From contig JAAFHN010000026.1 in assembly GCA_013298415.1 (NCBI GenBank), positions 1-13,154 on the forward strand: a stretch of DNA of 13,154 bases, in the 5' to 3' direction. Position numbers and translations under genes: made by a program. Position 1 is the stretch's first letter. Each line of letters starts with the position of its first letter. A model generated the notes under the pieces. The model was not told where the DNA came from. It saw nothing but the letters and a program-made list of their open reading frames with translations, and ran no database searches. Of this stretch, positions 1 through 6,432 are shown piece by piece. This DNA is from Comamonadaceae bacterium (lineage in GTDB: Bacteria > Pseudomonadota > Gammaproteobacteria > Burkholderiales > Burkholderiaceae_C).

Positions 1-1
1 C

Positions 2-739
2 TGCGATTGCGCCGTAGAAACCAGCCGCGTGGCAGCGCGGGTGGACATTTCGTGGCGGCGCGGCTACTGGCTGGTGCCCAAATTTTTGCTCGGGCAACCG
101 GTGGACAAGCTCGCAGGCTCAGGCGGGCTTTTGCCGCGCCGACTGCAAGCGCGGCTTTTTGCCTGGCTGCTCAACCGAATCCAAGGCACCAACGAGGCGG
201 CGGGATTTGCCAAGCCCGACCACCAAATTGGCGAAACCCACCCCACGGTCAACTCCGAGCTGTACTACTTCGCGCGCCACGGCAAGGTGAAACCCCGCCC
301 CGACATTGCGAGCTTCACAGGCGCAGAGGGCGGCCTGGAAGTGGCGTTCACCGACGGCAGCACGCAAAGCTACGACACCATCATCGCCTGCACGGGCTAC
401 CAAATCACGCATCCCTTCTTGGCCAAATCCTTGATCGATTTTGAGCAAGGCCCCGTGCCGCTCTACTTGAAGATGCTGCCCGCGCACTGGCAGAGGCTCT
501 ACTTCATCGGCCTTTTTCAGCCGCTCGGCTGCATCTGGCCCGGCGCAGAGCTGCAAAGCAAACTCGCCGCCCTGCATTTGCAAGGCCGCTGGAAGCCCAA
601 GCGCGACTTACCAACCCTGATCGAGCAAGAGCTACGCCACCCTGACATCGCCCAAATCAACACCCCCAGGCACACCATCACAGTAGACGACCCCGCCTTC
701 CGAAAACGCCTGCGGGCCGAAATTGCGCGGGCTTCGTAG
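2..739 (+). CDS. Flavin-containing monooxygenase / NAD(P)-binding oxidoreductase, 3' part only
   Basis: The gene is cut by the left edge; 245 codons and the TAG stop are visible, read in frame from base 2. The first visible residues (CDCAVETSRVA) and the following basic RRGYW stretch resemble the region just after the NADP-binding GxGxS/A motif of class B flavin monooxygenases. The motif ACTGYQITHPF at visible residues 129-139 corresponds to the ATGY/TGY...PF motif that links the FAD and NADP domains in this family. Such enzymes use FAD, NADPH and O2 to oxygenate soft nucleophiles or ketones; the substrate cannot be told from this fragment. The N-terminal FAD-binding half lies outside the window. 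There is no evident tie to the cyanophycin genes downstream. The family call is firm; the exact subtype (FMO or Baeyer-Villiger type) is open. Confidence 0.85.
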   Translation, partial: CDCAVETSRVAARVDISWRRGYWLVPKFLLGQPVDKLAGSGGLLPRRLQARLFAWLLNRIQGTNEAAGFAKPDHQIGETHPTVNSELYYFARHGKVKPRPDIASFTGAEGGLEVAFTDGSTQSYDTIIACTGYQITHPFLAKSLIDFEQGPVPLYLKMLPAHWQRLYFIGLFQPLGCIWPGAELQSKLAALHLQGRWKPKRDLPTLIEQELRHPDIAQINTPRHTITVDDPAFRKRLRAEIARAS

Positions 740-743
740 GGGG

Positions 744-1055
744 TAGGGCGCCGGGGGCAGTTTCACAGGAGATCAAGAGATCAGGAAGAAACAGCCTAAA
801 CTAAATTGATAGCAACAAACCTTAATTTCACCTGGACAGCGGTTGGATCGAGCCCAATTGGGATCATGGCTCAGATGCATCGACCCCTCCGTTCGGGCTG
901 AGCCTGTCGAAGCCCCTGGCATGCCCAACGACCAAGCTCAGGGCGAACGGGTTTCTATCTGAGGCACGGTCCTAATCAGGGGATCGAGTCAAAGAATTGC
1001 TGTTTTTTGTTTTCCTCCTTGTCTCCTGATCTCCTGTGAAACTGCCCCTAACCCT
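744..1055. repeat. Inverted-repeat-bounded intergenic element A (MITE-like)
   Basis: This gene-free stretch of about 310 bases is bounded by a perfect 22-bp inverted repeat, 754-775 against 1027-1048 (outer sequence GGGGCAGTTTCACAGGAG on the left). The match continues inward less exactly, to about 796 and 1006. Outside the perfect arms the left end reads TAGGGCG and the right end reads TAACCCT. The right end runs up to the stop codon of the Lrp gene at 1056-1058. The interior holds a REP-like hairpin (889-950) and a 39-base block, 801-839, partly matched in element B at 2841-2882. No open frame of note is inside. It may be a non-autonomous mobile or extragenic palindromic element, and it may also terminate transcription of the genes that point into it from both sides. 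The repeats are seen directly; mobility is inferred. Confidence 0.6.
889..950. repeat. REP-like imperfect palindrome inside element A
   Basis: CCGTTCGGGCTGAGC at 889-903 pairs with GCTCAGGGCGAACGG at 936-950 with 13 of 15 positions complementary, leaving a 32-base loop. The left arm runs on into CTGTCGAAGCC. The pattern GTTCG..CTGAGC.TGTCGAAG is one I recognise from small dispersed extragenic repeats in many proteobacterial genomes; that recognition is from memory, not from a search. Confidence 0.6.
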
Positions 1056-1484
1056 TCACCCATCCATGCGGAAAGTTTGCAGGTGAATGCTGGTCTCTGA
1101 GCTGGCGATGCCTTTGATGAGGCGGATGCGTTCTAGGGCTTGGGAGAGTTCTTGCAGGTTGCCGGCTCGGAGTTCGGCGAGCAAATCCCAGCGGCCATTC
1201 GTGTCGTGCACCGCCGCAATCGTTGGCTCGCCTAGAAGCATGGCCACCACGGCTCGGGTTTGGTTGCCTTCCACCGTCAAGCTCATCCAGGCGCTGATGC
1301 GGTCTTGTTGCACATCGGGGCGCAGGCGCAGGGTGTAGCCCACGATCACGCCAGCGTCTTCGAGCTTTTGGATGCGGTTGCTCACCGTGCCGCGCGAAAC
1401 CTTCAAGCGGTGCGCAAGCGTGGCCACCGATTCGCGTGCGTTGGCTCGCAAAAGCCCGATGAGTTGCTGGTCGGTTTCATCCAT
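1056..1484 (-). CDS. Lrp/AsnC-family transcriptional regulator
   Basis: The protein is 142 residues, normal for a stand-alone Lrp/AsnC regulator. Residues 1-60 form the winged helix-turn-helix: DETDQQLIGLL at the N-terminus, then the HTH around 20-42 (VATLAHRLKVSRGTVSNRIQKL). Residues from about 66 to 138 form the RAM ligand-sensing domain, including the AVHDTNGRWDLLAEL strand-helix segment. Members sense amino acids and often control a divergent amino-acid catabolic gene. Here the divergent neighbour, 137 bases away, is ornithine cyclodeaminase, so control of that gene by ornithine, arginine or proline is a natural inference. The ATG at 1482-1484 has no strong Shine-Dalgarno sequence upstream, but the DETD start is where the family normally begins. 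The stop touches the end of repeat element A. Confidence 0.93.
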   Translation of the reverse strand: MDETDQQLIGLLRANARESVATLAHRLKVSRGTVSNRIQKLEDAGVIVGYTLRLRPDVQQDRISAWMSLTVEGNQTRAVVAMLLGEPTIAAVHDTNGRWDLLAELRAGNLQELSQALERIRLIKGIASSETSIHLQTFRMDG

Positions 1485-1621
1485 GATTTTGTCTTTACGG
1501 CAAGGCTTTCTGACATTTTGCCAAAAAACTGGCTAATTCAATGCATTTTTGCTGATTGCGGCTGTGCATGGCTGTGCCAAACACTCCAAGCAGTCGAGCA
1601 AAAACCCATTCAGAGACAGCC
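1485..1621. promoter_or_regulatory. Divergent lrp-ocd control region
   Basis: This AT-richer spacer separates the two divergent starts. Toward ocd, CTGACA (1510-1515) and GCTAAT (1532-1537) with a 16-base spacer form a weak sigma70-type match. Symmetric elements that could bind an Lrp-type regulator are TGCCA...TGGCT (1519-1534) and the palindrome AATGCATT (1540-1547). Lrp/AsnC sites are degenerate, so these are candidates only. I found no convincing promoter for the lrp direction. Confidence 0.35.
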
Positions 1622-2767
1622 ATGAGTACCCATTTCAGCCACCTCCAAGCATCCAGCCACGGCCGCCGCAGCACGTTTGCGCATGGCAGAGAACTGCTCA
1701 CTCAACGCAAAGCGGCAGCCCCCATCCCGCTGCGCAAAAGCACCCCCGCCCGCAGCCAAGTGCGCATGCTCACACCCAGCGACGTGGCGGCCCTCGTGCG
1801 CCAGCGCGGGCTTGACGCGGTGCTGCGCGAGCTGACCAACGCGATTGAGCGAGATTTCTGCCGCTGGGCCGAGTTCGACAAAACCCCCCGCGTGGCCGCG
1901 CACTCCGACATCGGCGTGATTGAGCTGATGCCCACGGCAGATGCCACGCACTACAGCTTCAAGTACGTCAACGGCCACCCGAGCAACGCTCTGCAAGATT
2001 TGCCCACCGTGATGGCCTTTGGCGTGCTCGCCGAAGTGGCAACTGGTTTGCCGGTGCTGCTGTCGGAGCTGACGCTCACGACTGCGTTGCGCACCGCCGC
2101 CACGTCTGCCATGGCAGCCCGCGCGCTCGCTCGGCCTGAGAGCAAGGTGATGGCCATCATTGGCAACGGCGCGCAAAGCGAGTTTCAAGCCGCTGCGTTT
2201 GCCGCCGTGCTCGGCATCCAAGACTTCCGCTTGTTTGACGTGGATGCCGCCGCCAGCCACAAGCTCGCCGCCCACCTGCGCCGCATGGGCTTGAAAGCGA
2301 GCATCTGCGCGAGCACCGAAATCGCCGTGCGCGGAGCCGACATCGTGACCACTGTGACCGCCGACAAAACCAACGCCACCATCATCAGCGCCGAGATGCT
2401 GGAGCCTGGCATGCACATCAACGGCGTGGGGGGAGACTGCCCCGGCAAAACCGAGCTGGCAGCAGGCGTGTTGCGAGCCGCGCAAGTGTTTGTGGAATAC
2501 GAGCCGCAAACCCGCATCGAAGGTGATTTGCAGCAAATGCCTGCGGATTTCCAAGTCACCGAGCTGTGGCAAGTGCTCAAAGGCCAAGCCCCAGGCCGCA
2601 AAAGCGCTGAAGCCATTACCGTGTTCGACTCAGTGGGCTTTGCGGTGGAAGATTTCTCCGCCCTGCGCTACTTGAACAATGCCGCCAGCGCCTCCAACCT
2701 CGGCCAGTTCATCGACCTCCTCCCCAGCAACCCAGACCCCAAAGATTTGTTCAGCTTGGTGGCTTGA
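1622..2767 (+). CDS. ocd: Ornithine cyclodeaminase
   Basis: The product converts L-ornithine to L-proline and ammonia with bound NAD+. It belongs to the ornithine cyclodeaminase/mu-crystallin family and closely resembles the Pseudomonas putida enzyme as I recall it. Visible landmarks, numbered from the ATG at 1622, are R90 and K114 (FKYVNGHP) in the substrate site, R157 (LRTAATS), the nucleotide-binding GNGAQSE at 181-187, and D272 in GGDCPGKTEL, the residue taken as proton acceptor in the family. The 381-residue product has an N-terminal tail of nearly 50 mostly polar or basic residues beyond the usual start. The ATG at 1766 would begin slightly too far in, and a TTG at 1556 and ATG at 1568 are further in-frame options, so the start is uncertain. 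It sits divergent from an Lrp-type regulator. EutC-type ectoine proteins are related, but the active-site motifs here fit true OCD better. Confidence 0.93.
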   Translation: MSTHFSHLQASSHGRRSTFAHGRELLTQRKAAAPIPLRKSTPARSQVRMLTPSDVAALVRQRGLDAVLRELTNAIERDFCRWAEFDKTPRVAAHSDIGVIELMPTADATHYSFKYVNGHPSNALQDLPTVMAFGVLAEVATGLPVLLSELTLTTALRTAATSAMAARALARPESKVMAIIGNGAQSEFQAAAFAAVLGIQDFRLFDVDAAASHKLAAHLRRMGLKASICASTEIAVRGADIVTTVTADKTNATIISAEMLEPGMHINGVGGDCPGKTELAAGVLRAAQVFVEYEPQTRIEGDLQQMPADFQVTELWQVLKGQAPGRKSAEAITVFDSVGFAVEDFSALRYLNNAASASNLGQFIDLLPSNPDPKDLFSLVA

Positions 2768-2780
2768 AATCAACAGCCAA

Positions 2781-2972
2781 TTGAACGCAAAGTTGGCAGA
2801 AAAGGGACAGCCAAGGGCGCAGAGTCAATCCAATGGGATGCTATATTTTAAGTAGCAGTAAACATTGAAAAGACCTGGACAGAGGGGGAAAAACATCTCA
2901 AAAATGCAGTTTTGGATTGCTTTTTGGCTGCTTCTTCTGCGAACTCTGCGTTCAAACTGCCCCTACGCCCTA
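2781..2972. repeat. Inverted-repeat intergenic element B, related in parts to element A
   Basis: TTGAACGCAAAGTTGGCAG and what follows (2781-2814) pairs with 2924-2955 (complement TTGAACGCAGAGTTCGCAG and on), with two extra bases and a few mismatches; weaker pairing continues to about 2833 and 2911. The right end AAACTGCCCCTACGCCCTA (2954-2972) matches the right end of element A (1039-1055) in the same orientation. The interior block 2841-2882 partly matches 801-839 and both end in ACCTGGACAG. The left end lacks the GGGGCAGTTT terminus, so it looks truncated near the ocd stop. It lies between the converging 3' ends of ocd and the RpiR gene, so a role as bidirectional terminator is possible. 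No gene is seen in 2768-2982. Confidence 0.55.
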
Positions 2973-2982
2973 TCCGGAGACC

Positions 2983-3993
2983 TCAAGCCGAGTGCAAGTA
3001 GGTCGAGATGGCATCCGTGAGCTTCTCGGCTTGCTGCACATTCGCCCGGCTGGAGAGCATCACGCCACTCACAAGGGCCTCGATCAGGGCCACGGCTGCG
3101 CTGTCGGAGCTGGAAAGCACGGGATGCGTGGCGGGTGCGATCAGCGTGTGCTCGGCGAGCTTGGCAAAGGGCGAGGCCATGGAATCGGTGAGGGCCACCA
3201 CCGTGGCTCCCTTTTCTTTTGCTCCTGTGGCCAAGCGCAGCGCGTCGTTGGCATAGCGTGGAAACGAAATCACGATCAGCAAATCGCCTTTGCCCACGTC
3301 CATCAGGCGGCCTGCGGCCACTTCGGTGCCGCCAAACTCCACCACATTGGTGCAGCGTTTGCAAAAAGGTTGCAAATGCAAGGCCAGCATTGCGGCCAGG
3401 TGGGCCGATAGGCCAAAGCCCATCGTGTAAACCTCTTTGGCTTGGCCGATCAGCTGCACCCATTTGCGGGCGTTGTCGGCTTCCAGCGTGGCGGCTGCGG
3501 CGCTGATTTGCGCAAGCGAGGTCTCAAGCGAACGCTGCCAAGGCGTGGGCATGTCGCTCAGGTCGCCCGATGCACCGCGCGCCTGGCCTGCGCTGCGGGC
3601 AGCTTCTTGCTCAATGGACGTGCGCAGCTTTTCCACGGGCTGCATCAGGCCTTGGAAAGTGTCTGCCGCCGCCCCGCGCAGATCGCTGTAGCCGCCGTAG
3701 CCCAGCGTGCGCGCAAAACGCGAGAGCGTGGCGGGCGACACATTGGCGCGCGATGCCATCTCCTCAATTCCGAGTGCGGGCACGAGCGCTGGGTGGCGCA
3801 GCAAAAAGTCTGCAATCGCTTGGTTGGACGCAGTGGCATCGGCTTGCAAGGCGAGCAAACGCTGCCCGAGGCGCGACTTGGCAAAACCGGCTTCTGAAAA
3901 CTGCCCGCTCCAAGACGGTGCAGCGGCCGGCGCAGTGCTTTTGCTTGCGGGCTTGCCCTTGAGCGGGCGGGTGCTGGCGGGTGATTTGCTCAT
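2983..3993 (-). CDS. MurR/RpiR-family transcriptional regulator (HTH plus SIS domain)
   Basis: The 336-residue product starts with a 30-residue low-complexity tail rich in Ser, Pro, Lys and Ala. An RpiR-type helix-turn-helix follows at about 76-101 (LGIEEMASRANVSPATLSRF, then RTLGYGG). A SIS domain spans about 175-300, with VYTMGFGLSAHLAAMLALHL and the DLLIVISFPRYANDAL strand-turn-helix. SIS domains usually bind phosphosugars. The gene is divergent from a dipeptide or amino-acid ABC operon, which suggests a ligand from arginine, aspartate or dipeptide metabolism, or a link to carbon status; this is inference. I chose the ATG at 3991-3993 because GGAG lies five bases before it; a GTG at 4012-4014 is an in-frame alternative with no such site. 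The spacer to the operon holds TGAAA/TTTCA half-sites suitable for this regulator. Confidence 0.92.
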   Translation of the reverse strand: MSKSPASTRPLKGKPASKSTAPAAAPSWSGQFSEAGFAKSRLGQRLLALQADATASNQAIADFLLRHPALVPALGIEEMASRANVSPATLSRFARTLGYGGYSDLRGAAADTFQGLMQPVEKLRTSIEQEAARSAGQARGASGDLSDMPTPWQRSLETSLAQISAAAATLEADNARKWVQLIGQAKEVYTMGFGLSAHLAAMLALHLQPFCKRCTNVVEFGGTEVAAGRLMDVGKGDLLIVISFPRYANDALRLATGAKEKGATVVALTDSMASPFAKLAEHTLIAPATHPVLSSSDSAAVALIEALVSGVMLSSRANVQQAEKLTDAISTYLHSA

Positions 3994-3998
3994 GTCGT

Positions 3999-4002
3999 CT
4001 CC
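3999..4002 (-). promoter_or_regulatory. Ribosome binding site deciding the RpiR start
   Basis: On the minus strand GGAG precedes the ATG at 3993 by five bases (ACGAC). It supports that start over the GTG 21 bases upstream. Confidence 0.7.
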
Positions 4003-4059
4003 ATTGTGGTGCACGCAAGCTCAGCCCTGCGCACCGATTTGATCTCAGTGTAAATCCGA

Positions 4060-4100
4060 ATGAAAGTATTTTTTCATCATTTGCATTTGTGAAAATGATG
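4060..4100. promoter_or_regulatory. Candidate RpiR operator cluster
   Basis: ATGAAA-GTATTT-TTTCAT (4060-4077) is an 18-base inverted repeat. CATCATTT (4075-4082) and AAATGATG (4093-4100) form a second, overlapping perfect inverted repeat with a 10-base loop. TGAAA/TTTCA half-sites thus occur at 4061, 4072 and 4090. RpiR-family operators described for other members often have GAAA/TTTC-type symmetry. The cluster lies between the divergent regulator and operon and overlaps the -35 element of the operon promoter, which suits repression. The symmetry is seen; the assignment to this regulator is inferred. Confidence 0.5.
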
Positions 4101-4109
4101 CTGCATAAT
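4081..4109 (+). promoter_or_regulatory. Sigma70-type promoter of the transport operon
   Basis: TTGCAT (4081-4086) and CATAAT (4104-4109) are separated by exactly 17 bases, matching TTGACA/TATAAT at four and five of six positions. A start of transcription near 4116 would leave a leader of about 60 bases before the binding-protein gene. The element overlaps the second inverted repeat of the candidate operator. Confidence 0.5.
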
Positions 4110-4177
4110 CTTGCTGGAGTCAACGCAAGGCCTGAGCCCACGTTGCCAAGGATTCACCCTTTTTTGGAGCGCACCGC

Positions 4178-4978
4178 ATGCCGTTCTCTCAGTTCAACCG
4201 CCGCAGTCTCGCATCGGTGTTCGCAGCCTTGGCTTTGGCCGCAAGCACCGCCAGCTTTGCCCAAGAGCCTTTGAAGATTCGCATCGGCGTGGAAGGCAAC
4301 TACCCTCCCTTTTCGCAAATTGCTCCAAACGGTGATCTGGGCGGCTTTGACATCGACATCGCCAACGCACTCTGCGCCCAGCTCAAGGCCCAATGCACAC
4401 TCGTCAAGCAAGAGTGGGACGGCATGATCCCCGCGCTCACCGTGCGCAAGTTTGATGCCATCGTGGCCTCGATGACGATCAGCGAAGAGCGCAAAAAGGT
4501 AGTGGACTTCAGCGACCCTTACTACGACGTACCTTCGCGCTTCGTGGCCAAAGCAGGGGCCTTCAAAGACCACAGCGCAGCCAGCCTGAAGGGCAAAAAG
4601 ATCATCGTGCTGCGCAACAGCCCCCGCGCCAAGCATGTGGCCGACAACTACAAAGACAGCGAAGTCCTCTTGGTCACCAAGGAAACCGACGTGTATTTGG
4701 AGCTGCAAGCAGGCCGTGGCGATGTGGGCTTCGGCTCCTCCATCGTGTCTGGCGAAGCGTTTTTGAAGCGCGATCAAGGCAAGGGCTACGCACAAGTGGG
4801 CCCGATGATCGAAGTGGGTGGCGGCACAGGCGGTGTGGGCATTGCAGTTCGTAAGGGCGACGACGCGCTGCGTACGCGTCTCAACACCGCGCTCAAAGAA
4901 ATTCAAGCCAACGGCACATACAAAAAGCTAGCCGCCAAATACTTTGATTTCGACGTATCCCCCAACCGCGCGCGTTGA
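4178..4978 (+). CDS. aotJ: Periplasmic substrate-binding protein of AotJ/ArgT type, probably for beta-Asp-Arg or arginine
   Basis: The 266-residue product starts with a Sec signal peptide (NRRSLASVFAALALAAS, cleavage near SFA-Q at 28-29). It is a cluster-F polar amino-acid binding protein of the HisJ/ArgT/AotJ family: GVEGNYPPF (37-45), GFDIDIANALC (56-66), WDGMIPAL (80-87), ASMTISEER with R105 as the carboxylate-binding arginine, C66 and C73 as the usual disulfide, and the C-terminal KKLAAKYFDFDV. A GGAG eight bases before the ATG supports the start. Compared with the Salmonella LAO/HisJ proteins as I recall them, the aspartate that holds the ligand alpha-ammonium (mature D161) aligns with S187, and the T121-Q122 pair aligns with P149-R150. 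This suggests a non-standard ligand. The gene leads an operon with aotJQMOP order. The symbol rests on order and family, not on a search. Confidence 0.88.
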   Translation: MPFSQFNRRSLASVFAALALAASTASFAQEPLKIRIGVEGNYPPFSQIAPNGDLGGFDIDIANALCAQLKAQCTLVKQEWDGMIPALTVRKFDAIVASMTISEERKKVVDFSDPYYDVPSRFVAKAGAFKDHSAASLKGKKIIVLRNSPRAKHVADNYKDSEVLLVTKETDVYLELQAGRGDVGFGSSIVSGEAFLKRDQGKGYAQVGPMIEVGGGTGGVGIAVRKGDDALRTRLNTALKEIQANGTYKKLAAKYFDFDVSPNRAR

Positions 4979-5020
4979 CCCCCTCAAGTCCACAGCCCCC
5001 AACCCCTAGCCCCCAGCAAC
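4979..5020 (+). other. C-rich, G-poor spacer between binding protein and permease
   Basis: Of these 42 bases 25 are C and only 4 are G, in runs such as GCCCCCAACCCCTAGCCCCC. There is no Shine-Dalgarno sequence before the permease ATG. Unstructured C-rich, G-poor RNA is what Rho prefers to load on, so this spacer could lower expression of the downstream genes relative to the binding protein. That role is inferred. Confidence 0.3.
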
Positions 5021-5710
5021 ATGCTCCACGGATACGGCCCTGCGATTCTCGGCGGCATGCAATTGAGTTTGCAGCTGGCGGTGTGCTCGCTCGCGGTCGC
5101 CTGCGTGCTGGGCTTGGCGGGCGCTGTGGCCAAGCTCTCCCACTCGCGCATTGCGCGGGGCGTGGTCGGCACGTACACCACCTTGATTCGCGGCGTGCCA
5201 GAGCTTTTGCTCATGTTGATGATCTTCTACGGCGGCCAAATGGTGCTGAACTCGGCGGGGCAAAAGCTCGGCTGGGATTACATCGAAGTGCCCGCCTTCG
5301 CAGCGGGCGTGCTGACCATTGGCTTTGTGTTTGGGGCCTACCTCACCGAAACCTTTCGCGGCGCGATCCTTGCTGTGCCGCGCGGGCAGATGGAAGCAGC
5401 GCAGTCGGTGGGCATGAGCGGCTGGCAGGTGCTCACGCGCGTGACCCTGCCGCAAATGGTGCGCCACGCAATTCCTGGCTTTTCCAACAACTGGCTGGTA
5501 ATGATCAAAGCCACTGCGCTCGTGTCCATCATCGGGCTGGACGACATGGTTTCGCGGGCAGGTCTTGCGTCAGCCGCGACCCGCGAGCCACTCACGTTTT
5601 ACGTGCTGATTGCGCTCATCTATTTGGCGCTCACGGGCATCTCGATTCTTGCGCTGCGCTGGCTTGAAAAGCGCTACTCGGTTGGCGTGCGAAAAGCGGA
5701 GTTGAGCTGA
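5021..5710 (+). CDS. aotQ: Polar amino-acid-type ABC permease, HisQ/AotQ class
   Basis: The 229-residue protein is an inner-membrane permease with about five hydrophobic segments (near 8-34, 51-75, 91-110, 157-173 and 193-213). The family signature TYTTLIRGVPELLLMLMIFYGG is at 51-72. The EAA loop that docks on the ATPase runs from 125 to 144: EAAQSVGMSGW...TLP. Length and start are typical for HisQ-type subunits. The ATG at 5021 has no clear Shine-Dalgarno sequence, but the first residues MLHGYGPAILGGMQLSL agree with the family N-terminus. It pairs with the next gene as a heterodimeric channel for the ligand brought by the upstream binding protein. Only two bases separate it from the second permease gene. 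Confidence 0.92.
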   Translation: MLHGYGPAILGGMQLSLQLAVCSLAVACVLGLAGAVAKLSHSRIARGVVGTYTTLIRGVPELLLMLMIFYGGQMVLNSAGQKLGWDYIEVPAFAAGVLTIGFVFGAYLTETFRGAILAVPRGQMEAAQSVGMSGWQVLTRVTLPQMVRHAIPGFSNNWLVMIKATALVSIIGLDDMVSRAGLASAATREPLTFYVLIALIYLALTGISILALRWLEKRYSVGVRKAELS

Positions 5711-5712
5711 AC

Positions 5713-6432
5713 ATGCTGGATCTGCCACTCATTGCCAGCTCGCTGCCCGAGTTTTTCAAGGGCATGCAAACCACGCTGATGCTCATGGTGGCGGCGCTTG
5801 CTGCGGGCTTTGTGCTGGCGCTGGCGCTCTCCATTGCGCGGGTGAGCCCCAAGCCTTGGCTCAGCGGCCCGGTGGCGGCTTACACCTTTGTGATTCGCGG
5901 CACGCCTTTGCTGGTGCAGCTCTTCATCATTTACTACGGCTTTGCGCAGATCGATTTCATCCGCCACTCCGCCGCTTGGGTGCTTTTCAAAAGCGCGTGG
6001 TTCTGCGCCTGGTTGGCGTTTGTGATCAACACCACCGCGTACACCACGGAAATTTTTGCTGGCGCGCTCAAAGCCACGCCCTCTGGCGAGCTGGAAGCTG
6101 CGCGCAGCGTGGGCCTGTCCGAGTGGCAAATTTACTGCCGGATACTCTTGCCCAGCGCCTTGCGCCGTGCATTGCCGCAGTACAGCAACGAGGTGATTGG
6201 CATCATGCACGCCACCGCGATTGCAAGCGCCGTGACGCTCGTTGACCTCACCCGCGTGGCGCGCGATGTGTATGCCAATCACTTGGTCATCGTGGAGTCT
6301 TTCGGCACGGTGGCCGTTTTCTATTTCGTACTGACCTTCGCACTCGTGGGCCTCTTCAAGCTCGCTGAGCGGCATTGGCTCAAGCACCTGCGCACGCAAT
6401 CCTCCAGCGCAGCCGTTCCCCAACCCAAATGA
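5713..6432 (+). CDS. aotM: Polar amino-acid-type ABC permease, HisM/AotM class
   Basis: The 239-residue protein is the second inner-membrane permease subunit. The signature TFVIRGTPLLVQLFIIYYG is at 58-76 and the EAA loop is at 128-147 (EAARSVGLSEW...LLP), followed by RRALPQYSNE. Hydrophobic segments lie near 19-42, 57-76, 97-112, 160-177 and 196-220. A GGAG motif sits 11 bases before the ATG, rather far but usable, inside the end of the preceding gene. The stop TGA overlaps the ATG of the hydrolase gene as ATGA (6429-6432), implying translational coupling between importer and dipeptide-cleaving enzyme. Confidence 0.92.
   Translation: MLDLPLIASSLPEFFKGMQTTLMLMVAALAAGFVLALALSIARVSPKPWLSGPVAAYTFVIRGTPLLVQLFIIYYGFAQIDFIRHSAAWVLFKSAWFCAWLAFVINTTAYTTEIFAGALKATPSGELEAARSVGLSEWQIYCRILLPSALRRALPQYSNEVIGIMHATAIASAVTLVDLTRVARDVYANHLVIVESFGTVAVFYFVLTFALVGLFKLAERHWLKHLRTQSSSAAVPQPK

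Noticed and set aside
1610..2587. Long antisense open frame of 325 codons opposite ocd, and similar long antisense frames across the window.
   Set aside because: They mirror strongly supported genes, have His/Ala/Gly/Arg-biased composition typical of antisense frames in GC-rich DNA, and show no domain.
744..2972. A CRISPR array or an insertion sequence made of the intergenic repeats.
   Set aside because: There are no regularly spaced direct repeats with unique spacers and no transposase frame; the repeats are palindromic and intergenic.
2917..3411. A 164-codon open frame on the plus strand across element B and the RpiR 3' end.
   Set aside because: It is antisense to the RpiR gene and starts inside a repeat arm; no recognisable domain.
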